This document shows positions 16,409-23,413 of a stretch of 24,291 nt of DNA, one piece after another (within the stretch, counting starts at the first letter, position 1; each line of letters starts with the position of its first letter). The notes under the pieces are model-generated. The model saw only the letters and a list, made by a program, of their open reading frames with translations, was not told where the DNA came from and made no database searches. The translations under genes and the position numbers were made by a program. The stretch is from assembly GCA_002390675.1 (NCBI GenBank), contig DGPZ01000006.1, positions 1 to 24,291 of the forward strand, written 5' to 3'. The stretch comes from Deltaproteobacteria bacterium UBA4427. Its GTDB lineage: Bacteria; Myxococcota_A; UBA9160; UBA4427.

Positions 16409-16465
16409 GCCGCGTCGGACGCCAACTGCCTTTGAGGGAGTTTGCGTCCGGCGCGGCCGTTTTCT
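16409..16465 (+). terminator. Strong intrinsic terminator between rpsB and tsf
   Basis: GCCGCGTCGGACGC (16409-16422) pairs with GCGTCCGGCGCGGC (16444-16457) as a 14-bp stem with one G-T pair. The loop can extend the stem through AACT/AGTT. The tail CGTTTTCT follows. rpsB-tsf are normally one transcript, and in Escherichia coli a partial terminator lies in the same gap, so this one probably lets only part of the transcription reach tsf. A separate tsf promoter is the alternative. Confidence 0.85.
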
Positions 16466-16571
16466 ACTCACACCTAACATAATTCGGGAGCCTCGCTCCC
16501 AGTGCGGAGCTTATGACGCGCGCGGCAATCAACGACCGCGGGACCGCGTAAGCATCCGGGAGATTAAGACA

Positions 16572-17438
16572 GTGGCAGGAATTTCTGCGAAAGACGTAAA
16601 GGCGCTCCGGGACTCAACTGGTGCGGGCATGATGGATTGCAAGAAAGCACTCTCCGAGGCCGAAGGCGACGTTGAAAAGGCGATGGAGCTTCTCCGCGCA
16701 AGTGGACTCGCGAAGGCTGGCAAGCGTGCTGGCAGGGACACGAGCGAAGGCACGGTTGTCTTCAAGGCAGACGGTGGCAAGGGCGCGATCATCGAACTCG
16801 GTTGTGAGACCGACTTCGTTGCGAACACGCCTGACTTCCAAGGATTGGCTCAGCGGGTCTTGGACGCAGTTGCAGAAGCTGGCAACGTGAATGACGTCGA
16901 CTCTGCGCTCGCGCTTCCCTTCGAAGACAGCACGATGGATGATGTCCTTAAGATTTTCGTGGGCAAGGTGGGCGAGAACGTTCAGCTGAAGCGTGTTGCC
17001 AGCGTTTCGGTGGACGGCGTCACGGGTGGCTACATTCATGGCGGCGGCACGCTCGCCGTACTCGTCGCTCTGAACACGAGCTCGCCGAGTGACGATGTTT
17101 CGGCGCTGGCTCGCGAGATCGCGATGCACGTAGCCGCTCATGATCCGACGCCGATGGCGGTTGATCGTGATGGCATGCCGGCGGCGGAGGTCGAGAAGGA
17201 ACGCACGTTCCTGGTTCAGCAGGCTAAGGACAGTGGAAAGCCCGAAAATGTCATCGAGAAGATGGTCGATGGTCGCATGAACAAGTACTTCCAGGAGAAC
17301 ACACTGCTCGCACAGGGCTTTGTGAAGGATCCCGACACGACGGTGGGTGACCTGGTTAAGGCTGCGGGAAGCGACGTCAGCGTCGCTTCCTTCGTGCGAT
17401 TTCAGCTAGGCAATACGGGCGAAGCGGCCGAGGAGTAG
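16572..17438 (+). CDS. tsf: Translation elongation factor Ts
   Basis: EF-Ts is the guanine nucleotide exchange factor that releases GDP from EF-Tu. At 288 residues it is close to the usual 283. The N-terminal UBA-like region 'VKALRDSTGAGMMDCKKALSEAEGD' (about 9-33) is typical, and the EF-Tu-contacting motif 'TDFVAN' is at 80-85. The core dimerisation-like domains and the C-terminal 'NTLLAQGFVKDPDTTVGDLV' are present. The start is GTG 16572, with GGGAG about 9 bases upstream, and it gives exactly the conserved 'MAGISAKDVK' N-terminus. It follows rpsB across 200 bp that contain the terminator. The gene normally after it, pyrH, is missing. Confidence 0.97.
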   Translation: MAGISAKDVKALRDSTGAGMMDCKKALSEAEGDVEKAMELLRASGLAKAGKRAGRDTSEGTVVFKADGGKGAIIELGCETDFVANTPDFQGLAQRVLDAVAEAGNVNDVDSALALPFEDSTMDDVLKIFVGKVGENVQLKRVASVSVDGVTGGYIHGGGTLAVLVALNTSSPSDDVSALAREIAMHVAAHDPTPMAVDRDGMPAAEVEKERTFLVQQAKDSGKPENVIEKMVDGRMNKYFQENTLLAQGFVKDPDTTVGDLVKAAGSDVSVASFVRFQLGNTGEAAEE

Positions 17439-17504
17439 GGCCGATCCTGAAGCGCCGTGGATTCCAATTCAGAAGATGCGTGCATGGCTTCATGGTCCCA
17501 CACG

Positions 17505-17599
17505 GTCCCAAAGCGTTCCAAAGCTCGTGATGCAGGAATTAAGCGCGGCCGCGCCACAAGCGGGTCGCGCTGATCTGTACTTAAGCCCCATTTTGGGAC
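17505..17599 (+). promoter_or_regulatory. Two-helix RNA element downstream of tsf
   Basis: An outer perfect 8-bp helix GTCCCAAA (17505-17512)/TTTGGGAC (17592-17599) encloses a 9-bp helix AGCGCGGCC (17542-17550)/GGTCGCGCT (17563-17571) with one G-T pair. A competing 12-bp palindrome GCGCGGCCGCGC (17543-17554) shares the inner 5' arm, so two folds are possible. The strand is assumed from the flanking genes. Confidence 0.4.
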
Positions 17600-17739
17600 T
17601 CTGCGCCCCGTGTCGGGATCGGCGCGGCTCGGAACCGGCTAGGCATTGGGGAGCGCGAAGGTTGAGAGTTCGGCCAAGATTCGATTCGACCCGTCAACTG
17701 GGCTGACAAGGGCTAAGCTCCGATCTGACCCGGGGGTGT

Positions 17740-17783
17740 TGCCTGTGCAGGCTGCGTGATCTGCCGATCATGCAGTGCAGGCA
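17740..17783 (+). promoter_or_regulatory. Long hairpin upstream of frr
   Basis: CTGCGTGATC (17752-17761) pairs with GATCATGCAG (17766-17775) as a 10-bp stem with one G-T pair and a TGCC loop. An outer helix TGCCTG (17740-17745)/CAGGCA (17778-17783) continues it past an asymmetric internal loop. It ends 72 bases before the frr start. It may be a leader element or a transcript-end stabiliser; the sequence does not say which. Confidence 0.42.
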
Positions 17784-17855
17784 TGGCTTTCGTGGCACGA
17801 GCGGCACCGAGTGGTGTCGGAATAAACGACAAGACTCTGAAGGAGGCTCTTAGGC

Positions 17856-18425
17856 ATGGCGGATGATGAAGACGTCAATATGGTGATCGAAGAAGCGCGT
17901 GAGTCGATGGACAAAGCGCTCGATCGGTTTCGCAAGGAGCTCACGAAGGTCCGTACGGGCCGTGCAAGTACGAGCCTGCTCGACGGGATTAACGTCGACT
18001 ATTTCGATACCCCGACCGCGCTCAATCAGCTCGCGACGCTGTCTGTTCCCGACCCGCGAATGATCGTGATTTCGCCCTTCGACAAGACGGTGATTCCGCT
18101 CATCGAAAAGGCAATCCAGAAATCGGATCTTGGACTAACGCCGGGAAATGATGGGAAGGTGATTCGGATCCAAATTCCTCCCCTGACCGAAGAGCGTCGC
18201 AAGCAGCTCGTGAAGACGGTGAAGAAGGTCGCGGAGGAGCATCGCATTCGCGTGCGAGATGGACGGCGTGATGCGCTCAGTCTGCTCAAGGATCTTGAGG
18301 ACGATGGTCTGTCCAAGGACGATCGTCACCGTGCTGAGAAGAAGGTTCAGGACGTGACGGACGTTTTCGTGAAGAAAATCGATGATCTGACCGGCCAGAA
18401 GGAGAAGGACGTTCTCGAGGTTTAG
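17856..18425 (+). CDS. frr: Ribosome recycling factor
   Basis: RRF splits the post-termination ribosome together with EF-G so that subunits can be reused. The protein is 189 residues, near the normal 185. The three-helix bundle and the small beta domain are recognisable from 'ALDRFRKELTKVRTGRASTSLLDGINVDYF', 'LSVPDPRMIVISPFDKTVIPLIEKAI', 'DLGLTPGNDGKVIRIQIPPLTEERRKQLVK' and 'VRDGRRDAL'. The conserved arginine of 'RTGRAS' is in place. The ATG at 17856 has AGGAGG 9 bases upstream. It is separated from tsf by 417 bp without pyrH and is followed by uppS. High confidence. Confidence 0.98.
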   Translation: MADDEDVNMVIEEARESMDKALDRFRKELTKVRTGRASTSLLDGINVDYFDTPTALNQLATLSVPDPRMIVISPFDKTVIPLIEKAIQKSDLGLTPGNDGKVIRIQIPPLTEERRKQLVKTVKKVAEEHRIRVRDGRRDALSLLKDLEDDGLSKDDRHRAEKKVQDVTDVFVKKIDDLTGQKEKDVLEV

Positions 18426-18545
18426 GTCGTAGACTCTCGCCGAGAACGAACTGTTACCAATAAGCCATTCCGAACGAACCCTTTCGAATGAGGCACCGAG
18501 CTTTCCTGCTATGACGTCCGATTCGTTGTCCGCAAAGTCCGCGCC

Positions 18546-18569
18546 CTCGACTTCCATAGGGAAGTCGAG
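18546..18569 (+). promoter_or_regulatory. Hairpin covering the uppS ribosome binding site
   Basis: CTCGACTTCC (18546-18555) and GGAAGTCGAG (18560-18569) form a perfect 10-bp stem with loop ATAG. The 3' side contains AGGGAAG, the best ribosome binding site before the GTG at 18571. The stem would therefore hide the site when folded. If translation instead began at ATG 18511, the same bases would encode part of a non-conserved N-terminal extension. Confidence 0.55.
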
Positions 18570-18570
18570 C

Positions 18571-19356
18571 GTGAATGATTTGCATCCCGAAATCGATCTC
18601 GAACGCGTTCCGCGTCATGTCGCCATCATTATGGATGGCAACGGGCGTTGGGCCGTGAGTCGAGGGCTCGAGCGGAACGCGGGGCATCGGGAAGGCATCG
18701 AGTCCGTCCGCGAGATCATTCGAGCCTGCCGCGACTACGGCGTCGAGTGTCTCACGCTCTATGCGTTCTCGATCGAGAACTGGAATCGGCCCAAGGGCGA
18801 GGTTTCCGAACTGATGCGGCTGCTCGAGGAATATCTCGAGACGGAGCTCGCCGAAGTGATGGAGCATAGAGCCCAGGTCCGTTCGATCGGGCGACTCGAC
18901 CGACTTCCGCCGAGTACCCGCCGAGCCGTTGAACGCACGGTCGAAAAGACGGCGGACAACGACGGGATGAAGCTTGTCTTCGCATTATCCTATGGCGGTC
19001 GTGCGGAGATCGTGGACGCAGCGCGTCGCCTTGCAAGGGATGCGGAACTCGGAAAGATCGACGCAGAGGGGCTCGATGAAAAGGGTTTCGCTTCCTATTT
19101 ATACGCGTCCGATATTCCGGATCCCGATCTTCTGATTCGGACGGGCGCAGAACAACGGATATCCAATTTTCTGCTTTGGCAGATCGCCTACGCCGAGCTG
19201 CATATGTCGCAGCGGATGTGGCCCGAATTCCGCCGAGGCGAATTCGAAGCCGCCGTGCTCGACTATCAGCGTCGCGAGCGCCGCTTCGGCTTGACGAGCG
19301 AGCAGGTCAGCTCCGACTCGGCCCATTCCAGTTCAGTCAATGAGAGTGACTCGTGA
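18571..19356 (+). CDS. uppS: Undecaprenyl diphosphate synthase (cis-prenyltransferase)
   Basis: UppS extends farnesyl diphosphate with eight isopentenyl units in cis to give C55-PP, the lipid carrier for peptidoglycan and other envelope polymers. The chosen GTG start gives 261 residues (Escherichia coli 253) and puts the catalytic Asp of 'IIMDGNGRWA' at about residue 22. 'GHREG', 'LYAFSIENWNRP', 'ALSYGGRAEI' and 'LLIRTGAEQRISNFLLWQIAYAEL' follow in the family order. An in-frame ATG at 18511 would add 20 residues of low-complexity Ser/Ala and has no ribosome site in range, so I prefer the GTG, with AGGGAAG 6 bases upstream. That site lies in a 10-bp hairpin. The 3' end overlaps dxr by 4 bp (GTGA). 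cdsA, usually next, is absent. Confidence 0.95.
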   Translation: MNDLHPEIDLERVPRHVAIIMDGNGRWAVSRGLERNAGHREGIESVREIIRACRDYGVECLTLYAFSIENWNRPKGEVSELMRLLEEYLETELAEVMEHRAQVRSIGRLDRLPPSTRRAVERTVEKTADNDGMKLVFALSYGGRAEIVDAARRLARDAELGKIDAEGLDEKGFASYLYASDIPDPDLLIRTGAEQRISNFLLWQIAYAELHMSQRMWPEFRRGEFEAAVLDYQRRERRFGLTSEQVSSDSAHSSSVNESDS

Positions 19357-20591
19357 GCATCGAATCCCGCACGTCAAAGCGCCTCGCCATTCTAGGCAGC
19401 ACTGGAAGCATCGGCGAGCAGACGCTTGATGTCGTTGCGGGTCATCCCGATCGCTTTGATGTTGTTTCGATCGCTGCGGGTCGCCGGGTCGAGCGCTTGG
19501 TCGAGCAGGCGCGGCAATTTTCGCCGGGGGTCGTTTCTGTGGCAGACCCTGCCAATGTCTCCGTGATTCGCGACGCGCTCGCTACGAGTGAAGTCGCTGG
19601 CAAGGTCGACGTGGTTTCCGGGGACGAAGGTCTCCTTCGGGTTGCGACCGAACCGAATGATCTCGTCGTAGCCGGGCTTGTCGGCGCGGTTGGGTTGCAG
19701 CCGGTCCTCGCAGCCATCCGCGCAGGCTATGCGATCGGGCTTGCTAACAAAGAAGTCATGGTAATGGCGGGCGCTTTGGTGCGACGCGAAGCCGCGGCAC
19801 ACGATGTTCCGGTCATTCCGATCGACTCCGAACACTCGGCGATCTTCCAATGCCTCGCCGGCAGTTCACCGAACGAAGTCTCTCGATTGATTCTTACCTG
19901 CTCGGGCGGTCCTTTCCGTACCTGGGAGCGTGAGCGAATCGAGAACGCGACGGTCGAAGAAGCGTTGGCCCATCCGAACTGGTCTATGGGCGACAAGATT
20001 TCGATCGATTCGGCGACATTGATGAATAAGGGCCTCGAAGTGATTGAGGCGCGCTGGCTCTTCGACGTCGAAGCGGAACGGGTCGATGTGGTCGTGCATA
20101 AGCAGTCGATCATCCACTCCATGGTCGAGTACTGCGATCGCTCGGTGCTCGCGCAGCTTGGGTTACCGGATATGCGGGTTCCGATCGCTGTGGCGCTCGC
20201 TTACCCCGAACGTGTCGAACTAGACTTGCCGCGCCTTGATCTCGTCGAACTTGGCCGGCTCGATTTCGAAGAGCCCGATCGTGATCGCTTCCCCTGTCTT
20301 GATCTCGCTTATCGCGCGGTGTCCGGAAGTGAAGCCGCCCCCGCGGTCCTCAATGCAGCCAATGAAGTTGCCGTCGAAGCCTTCCTTGGGCGACGCATTC
20401 GCTTCCCTGAAATAGCGAGACTGAACAGCGCAATCCTTGAAGCGCATCTTGCAGATCACGCTGGACAGCGTGTGGACGACCTTGATGCAGCGATTGCCGC
20501 GGATGCTTGGGCGCGCGGTGCAGCCAGTGAATGGCTGGTGAAGAACGAGGGCGATTCCGATGCCGATTCGAGTGTGAGAGGGAACGCCTGA
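19353..20591 (+). CDS. dxr: 1-deoxy-D-xylulose 5-phosphate reductoisomerase
   Basis: DXR (IspC) turns 1-deoxyxylulose 5-phosphate into 2-C-methyl-D-erythritol 4-phosphate with NADPH, the first committed step of the MEP isoprenoid pathway. It is 412 residues, near the usual 400. The NADPH motif 'GSTGSIG' is at 15-21. Metal ligands Asp158 and Glu160 lie in 'PIDSEHSAIFQ' and Glu229 in 'SATLMNKGLEVIEA'. 'SGGPFR' and the flexible-loop 'HPNWSMGDKISID' are intact. A short Asp/Ser-rich tail extends past the normal C-terminus. The GTG start overlaps the uppS stop, which implies translational coupling, and its stop shares one base with the rseP ATG. Both UppS and DXR serve isoprenoid synthesis. Confidence 0.97.
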   Translation: MSIESRTSKRLAILGSTGSIGEQTLDVVAGHPDRFDVVSIAAGRRVERLVEQARQFSPGVVSVADPANVSVIRDALATSEVAGKVDVVSGDEGLLRVATEPNDLVVAGLVGAVGLQPVLAAIRAGYAIGLANKEVMVMAGALVRREAAAHDVPVIPIDSEHSAIFQCLAGSSPNEVSRLILTCSGGPFRTWERERIENATVEEALAHPNWSMGDKISIDSATLMNKGLEVIEARWLFDVEAERVDVVVHKQSIIHSMVEYCDRSVLAQLGLPDMRVPIAVALAYPERVELDLPRLDLVELGRLDFEEPDRDRFPCLDLAYRAVSGSEAAPAVLNAANEVAVEAFLGRRIRFPEIARLNSAILEAHLADHAGQRVDDLDAAIAADAWARGAASEWLVKNEGDSDADSSVRGNA

Positions 20592-22345
20592 TGGAGGTTT
20601 TTGACACCCTAGTCGCGGTTATTCCCATGCTCGGCATTTTGATCGTTGTGCACGAACTCGGGCATTTCTTGGTCGCGAAGGCCTGTGGCGTTCGTGTTCT
20701 GAAGTTTTCGATCGGCTTTGGGGCTCCCATTGGGTTCGGGAAATTCCGGACTCGCTGGGAAAAGAACGGCACCGAGTATGTGATCGGTTGGATTCCTCTT
20801 GGCGGCTTCGTGCGGATGCTAGGCGAGCCCATGCCTGGCGATGAAGAATTTATGGAGCCGGTTCCAGAGGATGCCCGGGACGACGAGTTCCTTGAGCGAA
20901 AGCCGGTTTGGCAGAAGCTCGCGGTGGTGTTTGCGGGCCCTGCTATGAATCTTTTTCTTCCCGTGGTGTGCCTAATCGGGATTCTTTGGAACGGCGTTGA
21001 TCGTTTCGATGCGGTGGTCGGCATGGTCGAGAGCGGCTCACCGGCGGCGATCTCGGGACTGCGACCCGGCGACCGGATTCTCTCGGTGGACGGGGCTTCC
21101 GTCTCGTTCTTTGAAGAGGTCATCGAGCCTGTGAGTGATCGCGAGCCTGGCGGCCGCGTCCTGCTGGGCGTTGACCGCGAGGGCGAGCGCTTCGATGTAG
21201 AAGTCTCCGTGGCCGCCCAGATGATTCGAAACGCTTATGGCACTTTCGAAGAAGTCGGTTGGATCGGAATTGGAAACGAGCGACTTGAAGCCCGGCTAGG
21301 TCTTCCTGACCGCGAAAGTGCAGCATGGCAAGCCGGTCTGCGCTCTGGCGATCGCGTCGTTTCGGTCGGCGGTGTAGAGGTCGAGGGTTGGGAGGCGTTT
21401 CGAGAGGCGCATACGGAAGCCGCGACATCGAGACGTGGGGCAGGAGACACAACAGTCGTTTGGCAAGTCGCACGGGACGCAGAGAGCGCGAACACCGGCG
21501 CGGTGGAGAGTGCAATCGATGAAGAGTTAATTGAGACCTTCGAGGTGGTTCTGCCCGCGCGGAGTAATCTGGCCTCGATTGGCGTCGTTCCGGCGACGAT
21601 CCTGGTCGCAGAGGTCTCGGCGGATCGCCCGGCGTCGAATGCGGGGCTTAGACGGGGAGACCTTGTCTTGGCCGTCGACGGCGCGGCGGTTGGGAGCTTT
21701 CGAAGCTTTGTGTCGCGGGTGCAGACGAGTGCCGGCCGGGAGTTAGTCCTGACTTACGCGCGGGACGGCCTAACGCAGACAACGCGCCTCGCCGCCCGAG
21801 AAGAAGTTGTTGCCGGTCGCTACGACATCGAAGGAATGGAAGAGCGGATCTACCAGATCGGGCTCGCGCCGTGGCGGACGTGGCTCGGTGGAGCGACGGT
21901 CCCGCAGCAGATCCGAAATCCGGTGGAGTCGATTCCTCAGGCCTTCGTCATGACGTGGAACATGACCGGGCGCTATCTAGAAGGACTCTCTCGCGTGTTT
22001 ACGGGTGATGTTGGTGCCGACAAACTTTCGGGCCCGATCGGGATCGCCCGGATCGCTCGCAAATCCCTCGACCGGGGCTTCGAAGAATACCTTTGGATGA
22101 TGATGTTAATCAGCATCAATCTCGGCATCCTGAATCTCTTGCCCATTCCGATTCTCGACGGCGGCCAGGCGCTGATTTACTCGATTGAGGGAATCAAGCG
22201 ATCCCCCTTGTCGATGCGCTCGCGAGAGGTGGCGAGTTCTTTTGGCTTCGCCGTACTAATGCTCCTGATGGGGCGCGCGTTCTGGAATGATCTCACGCCG
22301 TTCTGGGCGAAATTCGTCAACTGGCTCTCCACCGGAACCCCCTGA
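20591..22345 (+). CDS. rseP: Site-2 intramembrane zinc protease RseP, with three PDZ domains
   Basis: RseP is an inner-membrane M50 protease that cuts anti-sigma factors (RseA type) and leftover signal peptides within the membrane. The zinc motif HELGH is at residues 21-25 in the first membrane helix, and the third ligand Asp of 'LLPIPILDGG' is at about 523. Membrane segments lie near 7-28, 108-133, 500-520 and 550-565. Three PDZ-like units stand between: about 139-208 ('SGLRPGD'), 226-322 ('AGLRSGD') and 330-402 ('AGLRRGD'). Escherichia coli RseP has 450 residues and two PDZ domains; this one has 584. I start it at ATG 20591, which overlaps the dxr stop (TGATG) and gives the normal N-terminus. 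A further upstream in-frame ATG inside dxr is not credible. Confidence 0.95.
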   Translation: MEVFDTLVAVIPMLGILIVVHELGHFLVAKACGVRVLKFSIGFGAPIGFGKFRTRWEKNGTEYVIGWIPLGGFVRMLGEPMPGDEEFMEPVPEDARDDEFLERKPVWQKLAVVFAGPAMNLFLPVVCLIGILWNGVDRFDAVVGMVESGSPAAISGLRPGDRILSVDGASVSFFEEVIEPVSDREPGGRVLLGVDREGERFDVEVSVAAQMIRNAYGTFEEVGWIGIGNERLEARLGLPDRESAAWQAGLRSGDRVVSVGGVEVEGWEAFREAHTEAATSRRGAGDTTVVWQVARDAESANTGAVESAIDEELIETFEVVLPARSNLASIGVVPATILVAEVSADRPASNAGLRRGDLVLAVDGAAVGSFRSFVSRVQTSAGRELVLTYARDGLTQTTRLAAREEVVAGRYDIEGMEERIYQIGLAPWRTWLGGATVPQQIRNPVESIPQAFVMTWNMTGRYLEGLSRVFTGDVGADKLSGPIGIARIARKSLDRGFEEYLWMMMLISINLGILNLLPIPILDGGQALIYSIEGIKRSPLSMRSREVASSFGFAVLMLLMGRAFWNDLTPFWAKFVNWLSTGTP

Positions 22346-22358
22346 ATCAAGTCGGTCT

Positions 22359-23111
22359 ATGCCCAAGCGAATACTTGCCATCGAATCAGCCACGGATTGG
22401 CTCTCGGTCGCTCTCTTTGAGGACGGCCAGCGGGCGGGCCTGCTCGAATCCGCCGAAACGCGGCAGCACGCGTCATCGCTGATGCCTCTTGTCGAGCGCG
22501 GCCTCGTAGATCTGGGCTGGAGGCCTTCCAGTCTCGACGGGATGGTTGTATCCGCCGGTCCTGGCTCGTTTACCAGCTTGCGGATCGGCCTCGCGACAGC
22601 GAAAGGACTGGCCTTTGGTCGGGATCTCGAAGCCGTCGGCGTCTCGACGCTGGAAGCCATGGCTTTGGGTGTGATGGAGGAGGAGGGCGGTGACAATGGA
22701 AAACTGGTCGTGGCGCTTCTCGATGCGCGTCGAGGGGAGTGGTACGCCGGAGGCTTTAAGCGAGGCCCGAATGGGTTGCTCGCCGGCATAGCTGAGGGAC
22801 TCTACGATCCGGGGACGCTGGCGTCGGATCTTGATGAGGACGTGGTCCTTGTCTGCCCAGAACCTCTCGGATTCGAGGCCGCTTTCGAGAAGGCGGGCGT
22901 TCGGATTGCAGGGGTCGTGGCTGATAAGGTGGCTCGCCCGCGGGCTGACCGGGTTGGCGAAATTGGCTTATTGGCTTTTGAGCGCGGCGAGAGTGGCCCG
23001 GCAGAGGCTTTAGTTGCTCGTTATCTGCGCAGGGCGGAGGCTGAGGCGAAGCGGCTCGGTGGTCCCGTTGAATCCGGAGAGCTTGCGCGGGTCCAAGATC
23101 CGAGCAGGTGA
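22359..23111 (+). CDS. tsaB: tRNA t6A modification protein TsaB
   Basis: TsaB (YeaZ) is the inactive ASKHA-fold partner that, with TsaD and TsaE, places the threonylcarbamoyl group on A37 of ANN-decoding tRNAs. From ATG 22359 the protein is 250 residues. The N-terminal 'RILAIESATDWLSVALFEDG', the region 'QHASSLMPLVERGLVDLGW' and the loop 'VSAGPGSFTSLRIGLATAKGLAFG' are diagnostic. 'LLDARRGEWYAGGF' continues the fold. The C-terminal part (about 170-250) is less conserved, as is usual. It starts 13 bp after rseP and is probably the last gene of that transcript. A longer in-frame start at 22287, inside rseP, would add residues unlike the family and is rejected. Confidence 0.92.
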   Translation: MPKRILAIESATDWLSVALFEDGQRAGLLESAETRQHASSLMPLVERGLVDLGWRPSSLDGMVVSAGPGSFTSLRIGLATAKGLAFGRDLEAVGVSTLEAMALGVMEEEGGDNGKLVVALLDARRGEWYAGGFKRGPNGLLAGIAEGLYDPGTLASDLDEDVVLVCPEPLGFEAAFEKAGVRIAGVVADKVARPRADRVGEIGLLAFERGESGPAEALVARYLRRAEAEAKRLGGPVESGELARVQDPSR

Positions 23112-23413
23112 TTGGCGTCTCTGCTGGCGAATCGTAAAAACGTCGCGTAATCTCGCGCGGTTAGCGCGCCCGGCAGGCGATGCTCGGGGAGCTAAGACGT
23201 CCTTCGAGCCCACCTTTGCTGCGGCCCGGTTTCATCTGATGACCCACTAGTACACCTGTTCGCGCTGAGCGACGGACGGACGGTTTCAATGCCCCCTACG
23301 GACGGGACTGAGCAGTCCGGGTAAACCGCCGGCGCCCCAATTTTTGAATGCTTGCAGCAGGCGACCGAGACCCCTCGGCGTTGAGCCAGCAACCACGGGA
23401 GAGAAAACCTCAC
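23112..23413. other. 302-bp non-coding region upstream of ilvC with a foldable leader
   Basis: No gene is supported. A hairpin CGCGC-ggtta-GCGCG stands shortly after tsaB (about 23153-23168) without a T-run. Closer to ilvC, the tandem GACGGACGGACGG leads into an outer helix CGGTTT (23281-23286)/AAACCG (23323-23328). This encloses GGACT-gagc-AGTCC (23305-23318), whose 3' arm could instead pair with the CGGAC before it. A T-run (ATTTTT) follows at about 23341-23346. It may be an ilvC leader or attenuator. Confidence 0.42.

Larger units (their letters stand above)
17439..17855. other. 417-bp structured non-coding region where pyrH usually lies
   Basis: No gene or pyrH remnant is visible in any frame. 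Two strong foldable elements (17505-17599 and 17740-17783, listed separately) and a third hairpin CGGCACC-gagt-GGTGTCG (17802-17819) fill much of it. A tandem GGTCCCA pair is at 17494-17500 and 17504-17510. No stem is followed by a T-run, so these are not standard terminators. A good ribosome site AGGAGG (17841-17846) for frr closes the region. A promoter for frr is expected here but not clear. Confidence 0.6.

Noticed and set aside
17476..17706. A 76-codon + strand open frame in the tsf-frr gap
   Set aside because: There is no ribosome site, the composition is unconvincing, and it bears no resemblance to UMP kinase. The DNA is better explained by paired RNA arms.
23180..23239. A 19-codon open frame with four Leu and one Ile codons before ilvC, as an attenuation leader peptide
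   Set aside because: Its ribosome site is poor, the Leu codons are not clustered before a terminator, and the frequency is not unusual.
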